64,000 nucleotides of DNA from assembly GCF_014204985.1 (NCBI RefSeq), contig NZ_JACHMP010000001.1:4464001-4528000 (forward strand), read 5' to 3'. The notes below the pieces were generated by a model that saw nothing but the letters and a program-made list of their open reading frames with translations, had not been told where the DNA came from and did not search any database. Shown piece by piece: positions 1 through 8,110 of the stretch. Position numbers and translations under genes: made by a program. Each line of letters starts with the position of its first letter. The stretch's first letter is position 1. The DNA is from Streptosporangium becharense. Its GTDB lineage: Bacteria; Actinomycetota; Actinomycetes; Streptosporangiales; Streptosporangiaceae.

Positions 1-1422
1 ACCGACGGTCACACGGGCATCCGGAGCACCCGTTCCGCGACGAGAGGCGGCGCGGGTGTCCGCGGCGGCACGGCCGGCGGCCATGTCGGACCGTCGTCCA
101 CCGGCCTTTCGCCCACCGAGCCCGCAATCGTCACACCGCCGTCCGCCGGGTCTGCATCCACCGCGTCCCCGTCCGCCGGGCCCGCAGCCGTCACGCCGCC
201 GTCCACCGGGTCTGCGCTCGCCGGGGCCGGGAGGCCGCTGCCGCGGGCCAGGGGACCGATCACCGCCTGGCTCTTCGACCGGCTGGCGCGTCCGCCGCAC
301 CGGTTCGACCCGCCCCCGCTCCCCGGCCCCGCCCGTCCGGTGAACGGTGCCGCCGCGGTGGACGTCCCACCCGCCGCAGATCCCGCCCCCCTCCTCGACG
401 AGGATCTCCAGCTCGCGCTGTTCGCCTGCTACGAGCTGCACTATCAGGGGTTCGACGGGGTCGACGAGCGGTGGGAGTGGAACCCGTCCCTGCTGGAGAC
501 GCGCGGCATCCTGGAGGCGCGGTTCGAGGAGGGGCTCGCGCGGGCCGTACCGCGTCCGTCCGCCGGGCCGGAGCTGTCCGCCGTACCGCGGTCCACCGCG
601 CCGAAGCCGCCCGTCGCGCCGGTCCCGTCCGCCGGGCCGAAGCCGTCCACCGCGCCGAAGTCGTCCGCCGTCCCGGTTCCGTCCGCCGGGCCGGCCGCGT
701 GGATGCGCCGCGCGCTGACCGAGCTGGTGGCCGCGGACGACGGGCCCGCCCTCTCGGCCTACCTGCAACGGGAGGCGGATCTGGAGCAGTTCCGCGAGTT
801 CGTCGTGCACCGGTCGATCTACCACCTCAAGGAGGCCGACCCGCACACCTGGGCGATCCCCCGGCTGCGCGGTCAGGCCAAGGCGGCCCTGGTGGAGATC
901 CAGACGGACGAGTACGGCGGCGGACGCGCCGAGCGGATGCACGCGGAGCTCTTCCGGGTCACCATGCGCCGGCTGGGTCTGGACGACTCCTACGGCGCCT
1001 ACCTCGACCGGGTTCCCGCGGTCACCCTGGCCATCTCGAACACCATGTCGCTGTTCGGGCTCCACCGGCGCCACCGGGGAGCGCTGCTGGGCCACCTCGC
1101 GGCGTTCGAGATGACCTCCTCGCTGCCCAACCGCCGTTACGGCCGGGGCCTGCGACGGCTGGGCGGGGACGAGGCGGCGTGCAGCTTCTACGACGAGCAC
1201 GTGCAGGCCGATGCCGTCCACGAGCAGATCGCCGCCCACGACATGTGCGGCGGGTTCGCGGCGGCGCACCCGGAGCTGGCGGGCGACGTCCTGTACGGGG
1301 CGGCCTGCGCGCTGGCGCTCGACCGGCTCTTCGCCACGCACGTCCTGGCGTGCTGGCGGCGGGGTGCCACGTCGCTGCGGGAGCACGGCGGCGGTGAAGT
1401 GACGTCGGGCCCCGGCCGATGA
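1..1422 (+). CDS. Iron-containing redox enzyme (haem-oxygenase-like di-iron oxidase), 5' incomplete
   Basis: The family comprises helical haem-oxygenase-fold enzymes that bind a di-iron centre through Glu, His and Asp side chains. Visible features are the family N-terminal pattern DLQLALFACYELHY followed by WEWNPSLL, then EIQTDEYGGGR with RMHAELF, AFEMTSSLPNRRYG and a His/Glu-rich stretch FYDEHVQADAVHEQIAAHD that supplies likely ligands. A GTG at 340 could start it, but the frame is open to base 1 and the stretch just before it (RGPITAWLFDRLARPPHRF) looks like the family N-terminus, so the true start is probably left of the window. Pro/Ser/Ala-rich repeats (PSAGP) occur before the domain and again as an insert near 550-700. 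The substrate is unknown. CDGSH and glycosyltransferase genes are its neighbours. Confidence 0.75.
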   Translation, partial: TDGHTGIRSTRSATRGGAGVRGGTAGGHVGPSSTGLSPTEPAIVTPPSAGSASTASPSAGPAAVTPPSTGSALAGAGRPLPRARGPITAWLFDRLARPPHRFDPPPLPGPARPVNGAAAVDVPPAADPAPLLDEDLQLALFACYELHYQGFDGVDERWEWNPSLLETRGILEARFEEGLARAVPRPSAGPELSAVPRSTAPKPPVAPVPSAGPKPSTAPKSSAVPVPSAGPAAWMRRALTELVAADDGPALSAYLQREADLEQFREFVVHRSIYHLKEADPHTWAIPRLRGQAKAALVEIQTDEYGGGRAERMHAELFRVTMRRLGLDDSYGAYLDRVPAVTLAISNTMSLFGLHRRHRGALLGHLAAFEMTSSLPNRRYGRGLRRLGGDEAACSFYDEHVQADAVHEQIAAHDMCGGFAAAHPELAGDVLYGAACALALDRLFATHVLACWRRGATSLREHGGGEVTSGPGR

Positions 1423-1504
1423 CGGCGAACCCCGGCCGGGGCGACGCCGCGGCGGCCCGGCCGGTGAGGAAGCGACGACGGACCCCTCGACGGGCGGTGA
1501 GACC

Positions 1505-2695
1505 ATGATGGACCTCGATTACGTGCTGCCGTTGCGCTGGGACGACGACACCGGCCTGGAGGAGCTGACCGCCTACCTCCTCCGGCTCTCCCGGAATGCG
1601 CGGATCATCGTGGTCGACGGCTCGCCACCGGAGATCTTCGACCGGCATGCGCGGACGTGGGGTGGGTTCCTCCACCATGTGCGTCCCGACCCGGGCCTGC
1701 CTTTCGCCAACGGCAAGGTGTCCGGAGTGATCACCGGTATGCGCCTGGCCCGCGCCGAACGAGTGATCATCGCCGACGACGACGTCCGCTACGGTGAGGC
1801 GGAGCTGGCCGCGGTCGCGGCGCTGCTGGACGGGGCCGATCTCGTCCGGCCACAGAACTACTTCGATCCGCTGCCCTGGCACGCCCGCTGGGACTCCGCC
1901 CGGACCCTCCTCAACCGGAGCCTGGGGGCCGACTACCCGGGCACGTTCGGAGTGCGGAACTCGACCTTTCGGGAGATGGGCGGTTACGACGGCGACGTGC
2001 TGTTCGAGAACCTGGAGCTCATCCGCACGGTGCGTGCCCACGGCGGACGCGAACGCCGCCCGCTCGACCTGTACGTCCGCCGCCTGCCGCCCGAACCCGG
2101 CAGGTTCTGGTCCCAGCGGGTCCGCCAGGCGTACGACGACCTGGCGCAACCCGTGCGGATGGCCGCCTTCCTCGCGGTGCTGCCCTCCCTGGCCGCCGCG
2201 CTCCTGCGTCGGCGCCACCGGGTCGTGCTGGCCGGCGCGGGGCTCGCGGTCGGCCTGGCCGAGGTCGGCCGTCGCCGGGCGGGGGGACGCCGGGTGTTCC
2301 CCTGGACGGTCTCGCTGTTCGCTCCGGTGTGGATCCTGGAGCGGGCCGTCTGCAGCTGGCTCGCCCTGGCCGCCCGGTTCGTCCGCGGCGGGGTCCCGTA
2401 CGCGGGACGGCGGCTGCGGACGGCGGCACACCCGGTGCGCGGCCTCCGTCCGGGCCGGGGCGGGGAGCCGTCAGGCGGAGCGCTCGGGCCCACCCGGTGC
2501 CCGGAAGCCCGTGGCCTTGTGAGACCCGTCGCAGAACGGCTTGGTGGAGGACCGGCCGCAGCGGCACAGCGCCACGGTCGCCCGGCCGGGGTCGATGGCC
2601 TGACCGTCCTGGGCGAGCAGGGTGAAGGGCCCCCGCAGCAGGAGCGGCCCGTCCTCACAGGTCGTCACCGTGACCGAAATACCCTCTTTGTCTGA
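1505..2695 (+). CDS. GT2-like glycosyltransferase, membrane-associated
   Basis: The protein has 396 residues and resembles a family-2 (GT-A fold) glycosyltransferase. It has an N-terminal beta-alpha segment (ARIIVVDGSPPE), a metal-binding acidic cluster (VIIADDDVRYG near residue 85) and an acceptor-side segment (GVRNSTFREMGGYDGDVLFENLEL). The second half has hydrophobic helices separated by Arg-rich loops, suggesting membrane attachment. Donor and acceptor cannot be read from sequence. The last 75 or so codons (from about 2471) lie entirely over the oppositely transcribed CDGSH gene and have an atypical Gly/Arg/Pro-rich composition, so the natural C-terminus may be nearer residue 320 and the present stop may reflect loss of an earlier one. 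ATG 1505 and the adjacent ATG 1508 are both possible starts. Confidence 0.7.
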   Translation: MMDLDYVLPLRWDDDTGLEELTAYLLRLSRNARIIVVDGSPPEIFDRHARTWGGFLHHVRPDPGLPFANGKVSGVITGMRLARAERVIIADDDVRYGEAELAAVAALLDGADLVRPQNYFDPLPWHARWDSARTLLNRSLGADYPGTFGVRNSTFREMGGYDGDVLFENLELIRTVRAHGGRERRPLDLYVRRLPPEPGRFWSQRVRQAYDDLAQPVRMAAFLAVLPSLAAALLRRRHRVVLAGAGLAVGLAEVGRRRAGGRRVFPWTVSLFAPVWILERAVCSWLALAARFVRGGVPYAGRRLRTAAHPVRGLRPGRGGEPSGGALGPTRCPEARGLVRPVAERLGGGPAAAAQRHGRPAGVDGLTVLGEQGEGPPQQERPVLTGRHRDRNTLFV

Positions 2696-2698
2696 CAT
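2471..2698 (-). CDS. CDGSH iron-sulfur domain protein
   Basis: A 75-residue protein carrying the complete CDGSH signature CRCGRSSTKPFCDGSH, whose three Cys and one His bind a 2Fe-2S cluster in this family. The remainder (a strand-rich N-terminus with GPLLLRGPF) is the usual single-domain bacterial layout. ATG 2698 gives MSDKEGISV; longer upstream readings lack the family pattern. Small CDGSH proteins are redox or Fe-S handling proteins. The nearby di-iron oxidase gene suggests a functional link, which is inferred. The whole gene is antisense to the last 225 bases of the glycosyltransferase frame. Confidence 0.85.
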   Translation of the reverse strand: MSDKEGISVTVTTCEDGPLLLRGPFTLLAQDGQAIDPGRATVALCRCGRSSTKPFCDGSHKATGFRAPGGPERSA

Positions 2699-2938
2699 TT
2701 CTGACAAGTGCCCTGGGTGGTGGAGGGGAAACGCCACCCGGGGCACCGGGAGGTCACCCGCTTGGGAAGTGCGGAGCGGCCCCACCGTTTCCGGAAACCC
2801 GGCACTGTTTCCCGCGCTTCCCGCGTTTCCCCGCCCTTCCCGCACTCCCGACCGGCGGAGGCTGGCGACGACGGGACGAGGGAAGCGCGGCGGGAAATCC
2901 GTTGGACGCCCACCGGGCACTCTGCGACCATCCGCAGG

Positions 2939-3520
2939 ATGACCGACGAAACCGGCCGTGGGACGCGGCCTGCCGACGGCCCGAAGCGCGTGAGCTTCGC
3001 CGCGCTGCCCGGCACCGCCCTGGCCGCCCTGCTCGACGATGACCTGCGCACGGCCGGCGAGGTGGCCGGGGTCGCCCTGCCCGAGTACTTCCTGGACGAC
3101 GAGTCACAGTGGCTCTGGCGGCTCCGGTCCGGCCAGATGGCCGACGACCCCGGTCACGAACGGTGGATCGCGCCGCAGGCGGTCACCGGGTGCGAAGGCG
3201 TCGTCATCGGTTACGCCGGATTCCACGGGCCGCCCGACGGGGCGGGCATGGTGGAGGTCGGCTACTGGGTCGCCCCCGAGTTCCGTCGCAGGGGGTACGG
3301 CCGGGCCATCCTGGCCGAGATGCTGCGCCGGGCCGGGGCCGAGCCCGCGGTGAGGACCGTGCGGGCGTCGATCAGTCCCGGCAACGCGGCGTCCCTGGCC
3401 ACGATCGCCGGTTTCGGCTTCGTCGAAGTCGGTGAGCAGTGGGACGAGGAAGACGGCCTGGAGCTGATCTTCGAGGTCCCGGTGGGGCCTCGTACGGACG
3501 GAGGAGCCGGGCCGGCATGA
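2939..3520 (+). CDS. GNAT family N-acetyltransferase
   Basis: A 193-residue GCN5-related acetyltransferase. The acetyl-CoA pyrophosphate-binding loop is visible as RRRGYGRAILAEML, preceded by the GYWVAPEF strand and followed by ASISPGNAASLATIAGFGFVEVG, the usual motif A/B arrangement. The acceptor is unknown. The frame extends to 2708, but the extra residues are Arg/Pro-rich and unlike the family, so ATG 2939 (MTDETGRG) is chosen. It converges on the hemerythrin gene across a strong hairpin. Confidence 0.8.
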   Translation: MTDETGRGTRPADGPKRVSFAALPGTALAALLDDDLRTAGEVAGVALPEYFLDDESQWLWRLRSGQMADDPGHERWIAPQAVTGCEGVVIGYAGFHGPPDGAGMVEVGYWVAPEFRRRGYGRAILAEMLRRAGAEPAVRTVRASISPGNAASLATIAGFGFVEVGEQWDEEDGLELIFEVPVGPRTDGGAGPA

Positions 3521-3635
3521 ACGCGGGGTCGGCATGAGCACCGGACCGGCATGAACGCCGGGCCGCCGCGAACGCCGGACCGCCGAACGCCGGGCCGCCG
3601 CGAACACTGGACCGGCACGAACACCGGACCGGCAT
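3521..3635. repeat. Degenerate short tandem repeat between GNAT gene and terminator
   Basis: Variants of an approximately 15-18-bp unit (such as gaacgccggaccggcat) follow one another from the GNAT stop to the hairpin. Unit lengths vary and copies are contiguous, so this is a GC-rich minisatellite, not CRISPR. Every strand-frame here yields low-complexity peptide. Confidence 0.6.
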
Positions 3636-3696
3636 GAACACCGGGCGGCGCGGGGCCGCACTCCGCCGGAGCGCGGCCCCGCGCCGCCCGGTGTTC
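3636..3696. terminator. Strong bidirectional terminator hairpin
   Basis: Two perfect 24-nt inverted arms (3636-3659 and 3673-3696) flank a 13-nt loop. The hairpin sits between two convergent genes and its right arm ends just before the hemerythrin stop codon, so it would terminate both. The stem is GC-rich with no long T tract, as is usual in actinomycetes. Confidence 0.8.
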
Positions 3697-3698
3697 CC

Positions 3699-4286
3699 TC
3701 AGCCGTGTTCCTTGCCCATGGCCTGCCGGATCACGTCGCGGGCTCGGTCCATGATGGCGATCGGGGTGCCCAGTAGCAGGTTCTTCGTCGCCGACTCCGT
3801 CCCCGGATGCGGGTGGGTGGGCGCCATGGCCTCGGCCGCCTTCACCCCGGCCGCCATGGCACGCCGTTCGGCCTCGCTGGTCTGGGCACGCAGCTGGGTG
3901 AACTCGTAGCGCTCCTCCGACCTCGCGTGCGCGAGCACGGCCGCCCGCAGCATCGCCAGGTTCGTCATGAACTGAGGGGCGCCGGGGCCGGCCTTGTCCA
4001 TCTGCATCAGGAGCTGCTTGGCCTCGTTCTCCTCGGCCAGGCGGTCGTCCACCACCGAGTCGCCGCCGTCCAGCTTGCGGCGGGCGTAGGGGTGCACGAT
4101 CTCCTCCTCCGCCGTCTCGTGGACGGCCAGCATCCGCACCAGCCGCTGGAACGCCTCCCCGCGATCCGCCGCAGGCGCCTCCTCGACCTCGTCGAACAGA
4201 TCCCTGATCAGCGCGTGCTGCCGCAGCAGCAGATCGACGACGTCGGTGTCGTCCATCAGCTCGGGCACGGTCTGGCGGTCGCTCAT
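3699..4286 (-). CDS. Hemerythrin domain-containing protein
   Basis: A 195-residue soluble helical protein of the hemerythrin/HHE family, which binds a non-haem di-iron centre used for O2, NO or iron sensing or storage. Candidate ligands are His24 (LLLRQHALI), His56 and Glu60 (LAVHETAEEE), His65 (IVHPYARR) and a later pair in LAHARSEERYEF. The C-terminal tail resembles that of actinobacterial stress-associated hemerythrins. It is divergent from the envelope-stress operon at 4742. Confidence 0.85.
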   Translation of the reverse strand: MSDRQTVPELMDDTDVVDLLLRQHALIRDLFDEVEEAPAADRGEAFQRLVRMLAVHETAEEEIVHPYARRKLDGGDSVVDDRLAEENEAKQLLMQMDKAGPGAPQFMTNLAMLRAAVLAHARSEERYEFTQLRAQTSEAERRAMAAGVKAAEAMAPTHPHPGTESATKNLLLGTPIAIMDRARDVIRQAMGKEHG

Positions 4287-4741
4287 GGGTCCTCCTCCGA
4301 CTCTTCTCCGTCCTGGGCGTTGCTACCCGCGCCTGTCGATCGAAACCCGGAGCGAAAACGCGGGAAGGCGCCGGAGAACAGCGCGGTAAAGGGCCGCCCC
4401 CCAGGTCGGGAAGCGTTTTCGGCAGGAACGTCGACGGGGCGGCACACCATGGAAATCCCGTATTCCCGGGCCTTCCCGCGGTGACCGCGAACCGGCGGCG
4501 GGAAATGGCGGTTCACCTGGGGTGATGCCGCCTGACCTGGTCTTCCGTGATCGGAGGCCGTCGTCTCGTCCGGGTGCCCGGACATTGAAAATTTACCGGT
4601 GGCGCCGAGCCCCAGCTCAGAGCGGCAAAAAGGTCGCGGAAGGTAGATCTTTTTGTCGGCTTTTCGACACTTTGGGGAGTGGAGCCGTACACCCGGGGTA
4701 GCGGCGCCCCAACCGAAGATGCACGACCTCTGGAGGCATCG
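4287..4741. other. Divergent intergenic region, hemerythrin / stress operon
   Basis: This 455-bp region has no convincing gene; its open frames are proline/arginine-rich shadows. A sigma-B-like promoter lies at its right end. AT-rich patches near 4585-4600 and 4640-4675 contrast with the surrounding GC-rich sequence and are where promoters would be expected. Confidence 0.6.
4677..4700 (+). promoter_or_regulatory. Candidate sigma-B-family promoter
   Basis: GAGT at 4677-4680 and GGGTA at 4696-4700 are separated by 15 nt, fitting the actinobacterial sigma-B/sigma-H pattern GNNT-N14-16-GGGTA. The predicted start of transcription is 25-35 nt upstream of ATG 4742. Downstream products (holin-like protein, DUF3618) are typical stress-envelope genes, which supports the call. 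It is pattern-based only. Confidence 0.4.
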
Positions 4742-5521
4742 ATGACTGAGTTTTCGAACGGGGTGGGGGAGCGCCCCGGGCAGGGCGGGCAGCCTCAGAG
4801 CGCCGCCCAGCAGGCAAAATCCGCCGCCGGAGAGGTGGCGCAGACCGCCAAGGGGCAGACGCAGGCCGTGGCCGGTGAGGCCAAGGAGCAGGCCCGTCAG
4901 GTGGTCGGCCAGCTTCGCGACCGCGTCACCGAGCAGACGCAGCAGCAGAGCCGCCGCGCCGCCCAGGGCATCCGTCAGTGGGCCGACGAACTGGCCTCGA
5001 TGGGCGAAGGCGCCAAGCCCGACTCCCCGGTGTCCGGGGTGGTGCAGCAGGTCGCCGACAGCGGACGCCGCGCCGCCGACTACCTGGAGCACCACGGCCT
5101 CGCCGGCGTGGTGGAGGAGGTCCAGAACTTCGCGCGCCGCCGCCCTGGAGCGTTCCTGGCCGGTGCCGTCGCGGCGGGCTTCCTCGTCGGCAGGCTCGCC
5201 AAGGCCTCCGGGGGTGCCGCGTCCGGCGGTTCCGGCACCACGGGCACGGAGCGGTACGGGGCCGTCCCCGGCGTTCCGCCGCAGGCCGCCCCGTACGGGA
5301 CGCCCACGGCGGACCCGTACGCGACCGGCCAGTACGGAACCGGCGCCTACGGGACGGACCCGTACGGCACGCCGCCCGCCGAGCCCTACGGCACCCCGAC
5401 CGACCCGTACCGCACGCCGTCCGGGACGTACCCGGCACAGGAGACGTACCCGCCCCAGTCGCCGTACGCCGACCCGACCAGGCCCGCGACGCCGCGGGAC
5501 CCGGGCGGTGACTTCCGATGA
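4742..5521 (+). CDS. Membrane-anchored, Gln/Ala-rich stress protein, first gene of a three-gene operon
   Basis: The protein has 259 residues. The N-terminal half is Ala/Gln-rich amphipathic helix (apolipoprotein or LEA-like, e.g. AAQQAKSAAGEVAQTAKGQ). One membrane segment follows near residues 135-155 (FLAGAVAAGFLVGRL), and the C-terminal tail repeats PYGT/QYGT-type units. No enzymatic motif is seen. ATG 4742 is preceded by a TGGAGG ribosome site; an upstream ATG at 4679 lies in the promoter. It overlaps the next gene by 4 nt (ATGA), so translation is coupled. This composition is common in actinobacterial genes that precede phage-holin-family and DUF3618 genes and are thought to support the envelope under stress. 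Confidence 0.75.
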   Translation: MTEFSNGVGERPGQGGQPQSAAQQAKSAAGEVAQTAKGQTQAVAGEAKEQARQVVGQLRDRVTEQTQQQSRRAAQGIRQWADELASMGEGAKPDSPVSGVVQQVADSGRRAADYLEHHGLAGVVEEVQNFARRRPGAFLAGAVAAGFLVGRLAKASGGAASGGSGTTGTERYGAVPGVPPQAAPYGTPTADPYATGQYGTGAYGTDPYGTPPAEPYGTPTDPYRTPSGTYPAQETYPPQSPYADPTRPATPRDPGGDFR

Positions 5522-5919
5522 GCTACCCGAGCGCCGATCACCAGGAGCCGTCACTGGGACAGCTCGTCGGCGAGATCGGGGAGGACCTCTCCAGGCTGAT
5601 GCGCCAGGAACTCGAACTGGCGAAGGCGGAGATGCGCGAGGAGGCCGGGAAGGCCGGCAAGGCGGCCGGGCTGTTCGGCGGAGCGGGATTCGCCGGGTAC
5701 ATGGTCGCCCTGCTGGTGACGCTGGCCGTCATGTTCGGCCTGGGCAACGTCATGGACCTGGCCTGGGCGGCGCTCATCGTCGCCGCCGTCTGGGCGGTGG
5801 TCGGAGCGGTGCTCTACAGCTCCGGACGCGCCAAGTGGCGCGAGGTGACGCCCAAGCCGGAACGGACCGTCGAAACCCTGAAGGAGGATGCGCGATGGGC
5901 GCGGGACCTGACGAAATAA
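5518..5919 (+). CDS. Phage holin family protein (superfamily III / DUF1469-like)
   Basis: A 133-residue protein with an amphipathic N-terminus (LGQLVGEIGEDLSRLMRQE) and two hydrophobic helices near residues 55-80 and 83-105, the layout of the PF07332 holin-like family. In actinomycetes these chromosomal proteins are not lysis holins but go with DUF3618 partners. It starts in the ATGA overlap with the preceding gene and overlaps the next by 25 nt. Confidence 0.8.
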   Translation: MSYPSADHQEPSLGQLVGEIGEDLSRLMRQELELAKAEMREEAGKAGKAAGLFGGAGFAGYMVALLVTLAVMFGLGNVMDLAWAALIVAAVWAVVGAVLYSSGRAKWREVTPKPERTVETLKEDARWARDLTK

Positions 5920-6605
5920 GGGCTGAGATCAACGCCACCCGGGCCGAGCTGGCCGCGGACGTGGAACGACTCGCCGACCGGACGAGCCCGAGGAGGATCG
6001 TGCAGCGCCGGACCAACAGGATGCGCAACGCGGTGCGCTCGGTTCGCGAACGGGTGATGGGAACCCCGTCGTACGCCGCACACCGAGTGGGCCAGCAGGC
6101 GTCGTACGCCGCGGGTACCGTCCGCCACGTCGCCGCCGACACCGCGGGCACCGTCCGTGACGTCGCCGCGGACACCGCGGGTACGGTCCGCGACGTCGCG
6201 GTCGACACCGCGGGCACCGTCAAGCACGGCGCCCAGCAGGCCGCCGAGGCCGTCCAGCGGGCACCGGAGCAGGCGATGCGGAGCACACAGGGCAACCCGC
6301 TGGCGGCCGGCGTGATCGCGTTCGGCGCCGGGCTCCTGGCCGCGACCCTCATCCCGAGGACCGAGGCGGAGGAGCGCGCCGCCGGCCAGCTCATGGAGCA
6401 GGCCGAGGGCGTGATCCAGCCGGTCAAGGAAGCGGTGCGGGAGACGGCCCAGGAGCTGGGGCAGGAGGCCAAGGAGGCGACCCAGCAGGCCGCCCAGCAG
6501 GTCAAGGAGACCGCGACCGAGGCCGCACAGGTCACCGGGAACGAGGCCCGCGACCAGGCCCAGCGCGTGGCCGACCAGACCCGTTCCACCAACCCCGGCC
6601 GCTAG
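5895..6605 (+). CDS. DUF3618 domain-containing protein
   Basis: A 236-residue protein. The N-terminus matches the DUF3618 signature (DEIRAEINATRAELAADV, then RTSPRRIVQRR). A middle region carries four near-identical 11-residue repeats based on TAGTVRDVAAD, followed by one membrane segment (AAGVIAFGAGLLAATLIP) and a long Gln/Glu/Ala coiled tail. It has an AAGGAGG ribosome site seven nt before ATG 5895 and shares the operon of the two upstream genes. The role is unknown beyond envelope association. Confidence 0.85.
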   Translation: MGAGPDEIRAEINATRAELAADVERLADRTSPRRIVQRRTNRMRNAVRSVRERVMGTPSYAAHRVGQQASYAAGTVRHVAADTAGTVRDVAADTAGTVRDVAVDTAGTVKHGAQQAAEAVQRAPEQAMRSTQGNPLAAGVIAFGAGLLAATLIPRTEAEERAAGQLMEQAEGVIQPVKEAVRETAQELGQEAKEATQQAAQQVKETATEAAQVTGNEARDQAQRVADQTRSTNPGR

Positions 6606-6643
6606 CGCGGAGGCGACCGCGGGCCAGGGAGGGCCGTGCCGGT

Positions 6644-6684
6644 CGCTCCCGCCGGGCCCGGACCGGCCGGGCCCGGCGGGAGCG
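6644..6684 (+). terminator. Hairpin terminator after DUF3618
   Basis: Perfect 18-nt arms (6644-6661 and 6667-6684) surround a 5-nt loop and are followed by CTTTCT. It lies 39 nt after the DUF3618 stop and closes the three-gene operon. Confidence 0.75.
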
Positions 6685-6710
6685 CTTTCTCGCACGGTCC
6701 GGCCGGTCCG

Positions 6711-6858
6711 GTCCGCACGCGGTCCTTTCGTGCTCCGGTCGGGCCCGGTCCGCATATGGTCCTTTCGTGCTCCGGTCGGGCCCGGTCCGCATACGGTCCT
6801 TTCGCACTCCGGTCGGGCCCGATCCGCACGCGGTCCTTTCGCCCCCCGGCCGGGCTCG
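6711..6858. repeat. Four tandem copies of a 37-bp unit
   Basis: Copies start at 6711, 6748, 6785 and 6822. The core is ggtcctttcg followed by ctccggtcgggcccg. Divergence increases towards the right. There are no spacers between copies. It lies in the 356-bp interval between DUF3618 and the YihY gene; no gene is seen in that interval. Confidence 0.85.
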
Positions 6859-6961
6859 ACCCGTACGTGCCCGGCGCGTGTGACCTCTCACAGCAGGCCG
6901 TGCCCCGCCGCCCCGCCCCGTCCGGCGGGGCGGCGGCCCCCAGAACGAAGACGGTGTTCCC

Positions 6962-8008
6962 ATGTCACGTCACGACGTCGAACGTCCCGCAGACCACGCC
7001 GCCGACCCCGGCCGCCCGCCGCGAGTGGACCGTTCCCGGGGCGGACCGGCGGACGGGACCGAACCGGAGAGCCCGGCCGAACTGCCCAAGCGGTCGTGGT
7101 GGGGTGTGCTCAAACGCACCGTCAAGGAGTTCCAGCAGGACAACCTCACCGACTGGGCCGCAGCTCTCACCTACTACGCGGTGCTGTCGATCTTTCCGGC
7201 GCTGCTGGCCGTGGTCTCGCTGCTCGGGCTGTTCGGCAGATCGGCCACCCAGCCGCTCGTCGACAACCTGGGAGCACTGGCCCCCGGGCCCGCCAGGCAG
7301 ACCGTCGAGACCGTGCTCCAGACGTTGCAGAGCAGCCAGCGCGCGGCCGGCCTGGCCGCCGTCATGAGCATCGCCGTCGCGCTCTGGTCGGCCTCGGGAT
7401 ACGTGGGGGCCTTCATCCGGGCCGCCAACGTCATGTACGAGATGCCCGAGGGCAGGCCCATCTGGAAGACCCTGCCGCTGCGTCTGGCCATCACGACCGT
7501 CCTGGTGATCCTGACCGCGGCCGGAGCGGTCGCGGTCGTCTTCACCGGCGGCCTCGCCGAGCAGGCCGGGCGGCTCCTCGGCGTCGGCCAGACCGCGGTG
7601 ACCGTCTGGGGCATCGTCAAGTGGCCGGTCCTGGTGGTCGCCGTGATGCTCGTGCTCGCCCTGCTCTACTGGGCTTCGCCCAACGTCGAGCATCCCGGGT
7701 TCCGCTGGCTCACCCCGGGCAGCGCTCTCGCCGTGGTGCTCTGGATCCTGGCCTCGGCCGCGTTCGGGTTCTACGTCGCCAACTTCAGTTCCTACAGCAA
7801 GACCTACGCGGCCCTCGCCGGCGTCATCGTCTTCCTCGTCTGGCTGTGGATCTCCAACGTCGCCGTGCTGCTCGGGGTGGAGTTCGACGCCGAGCTGGCC
7901 CGCGAACGCGCCATCGAGAAGGGGCATCCCGAGGACGTGGAACCCTACGTCGAGCCCCGCGACACCCGGAAGTTCGACGAGCAGGAGGCCCGCCGGGCCG
8001 GGCTGTGA
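6962..8008 (+). CDS. YihY/BrkB family membrane protein
   Basis: The protein has 348 residues. A hydrophilic 40-residue leader is followed by the family signature (FQQDNLTDWAAALTYYAVLS) and about six hydrophobic helices, ending in a charged C-terminal tail. The family (once called ribonuclease BN) consists of inner-membrane proteins of unresolved function, often linked to envelope stress. The downstream hairpin at 8015-8052 separates it from the convergent sugar operon. Confidence 0.85.
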   Translation: MSRHDVERPADHAADPGRPPRVDRSRGGPADGTEPESPAELPKRSWWGVLKRTVKEFQQDNLTDWAAALTYYAVLSIFPALLAVVSLLGLFGRSATQPLVDNLGALAPGPARQTVETVLQTLQSSQRAAGLAAVMSIAVALWSASGYVGAFIRAANVMYEMPEGRPIWKTLPLRLAITTVLVILTAAGAVAVVFTGGLAEQAGRLLGVGQTAVTVWGIVKWPVLVVAVMLVLALLYWASPNVEHPGFRWLTPGSALAVVLWILASAAFGFYVANFSSYSKTYAALAGVIVFLVWLWISNVAVLLGVEFDAELARERAIEKGHPEDVEPYVEPRDTRKFDEQEARRAGL

Positions 8009-8014
8009 CCCTCC

Positions 8015-8052
8015 GGCCCGGGTCCTCTTCGAGTTCGAGGGGACTTCGGGCC
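8015..8052. terminator. Imperfect hairpin between convergent genes
   Basis: The arms ggcccgggtcctcttcga (8015-8032) and tcgaggggacttcgggcc (8035-8052) pair with a few mismatches. It lies just past the YihY stop. The following 8055-8110 carries a short repeated ccggctcaggaccgtccgg motif. Confidence 0.5.
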
Positions 8053-8110
8053 GGGGCATCCGGCTCAGGACCGTCCGGCGGCCGGAGCGTCCGGCTCGGG
8101 ACCGTCCGGC

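Noticed and set aside
56-343. 95-codon frame before the oxidase
   Set aside because: Arg/Pro repeat peptide; the overlapping frame 1 continues the oxidase N-terminus and is open to the window edge.
4283-5554. Large minus-strand frame across the stress operon
   Set aside because: Gly/Arg/Pro-rich shadow of the plus-strand genes without any family motif; the plus frames have domains, ribosome sites and ATGA coupling.
6711-6858. Possible CRISPR array from the regular 37-bp repeats
   Set aside because: Copies are contiguous with no unique spacers and no cas genes are nearby; the same applies to the 22-bp and 18-bp fields.
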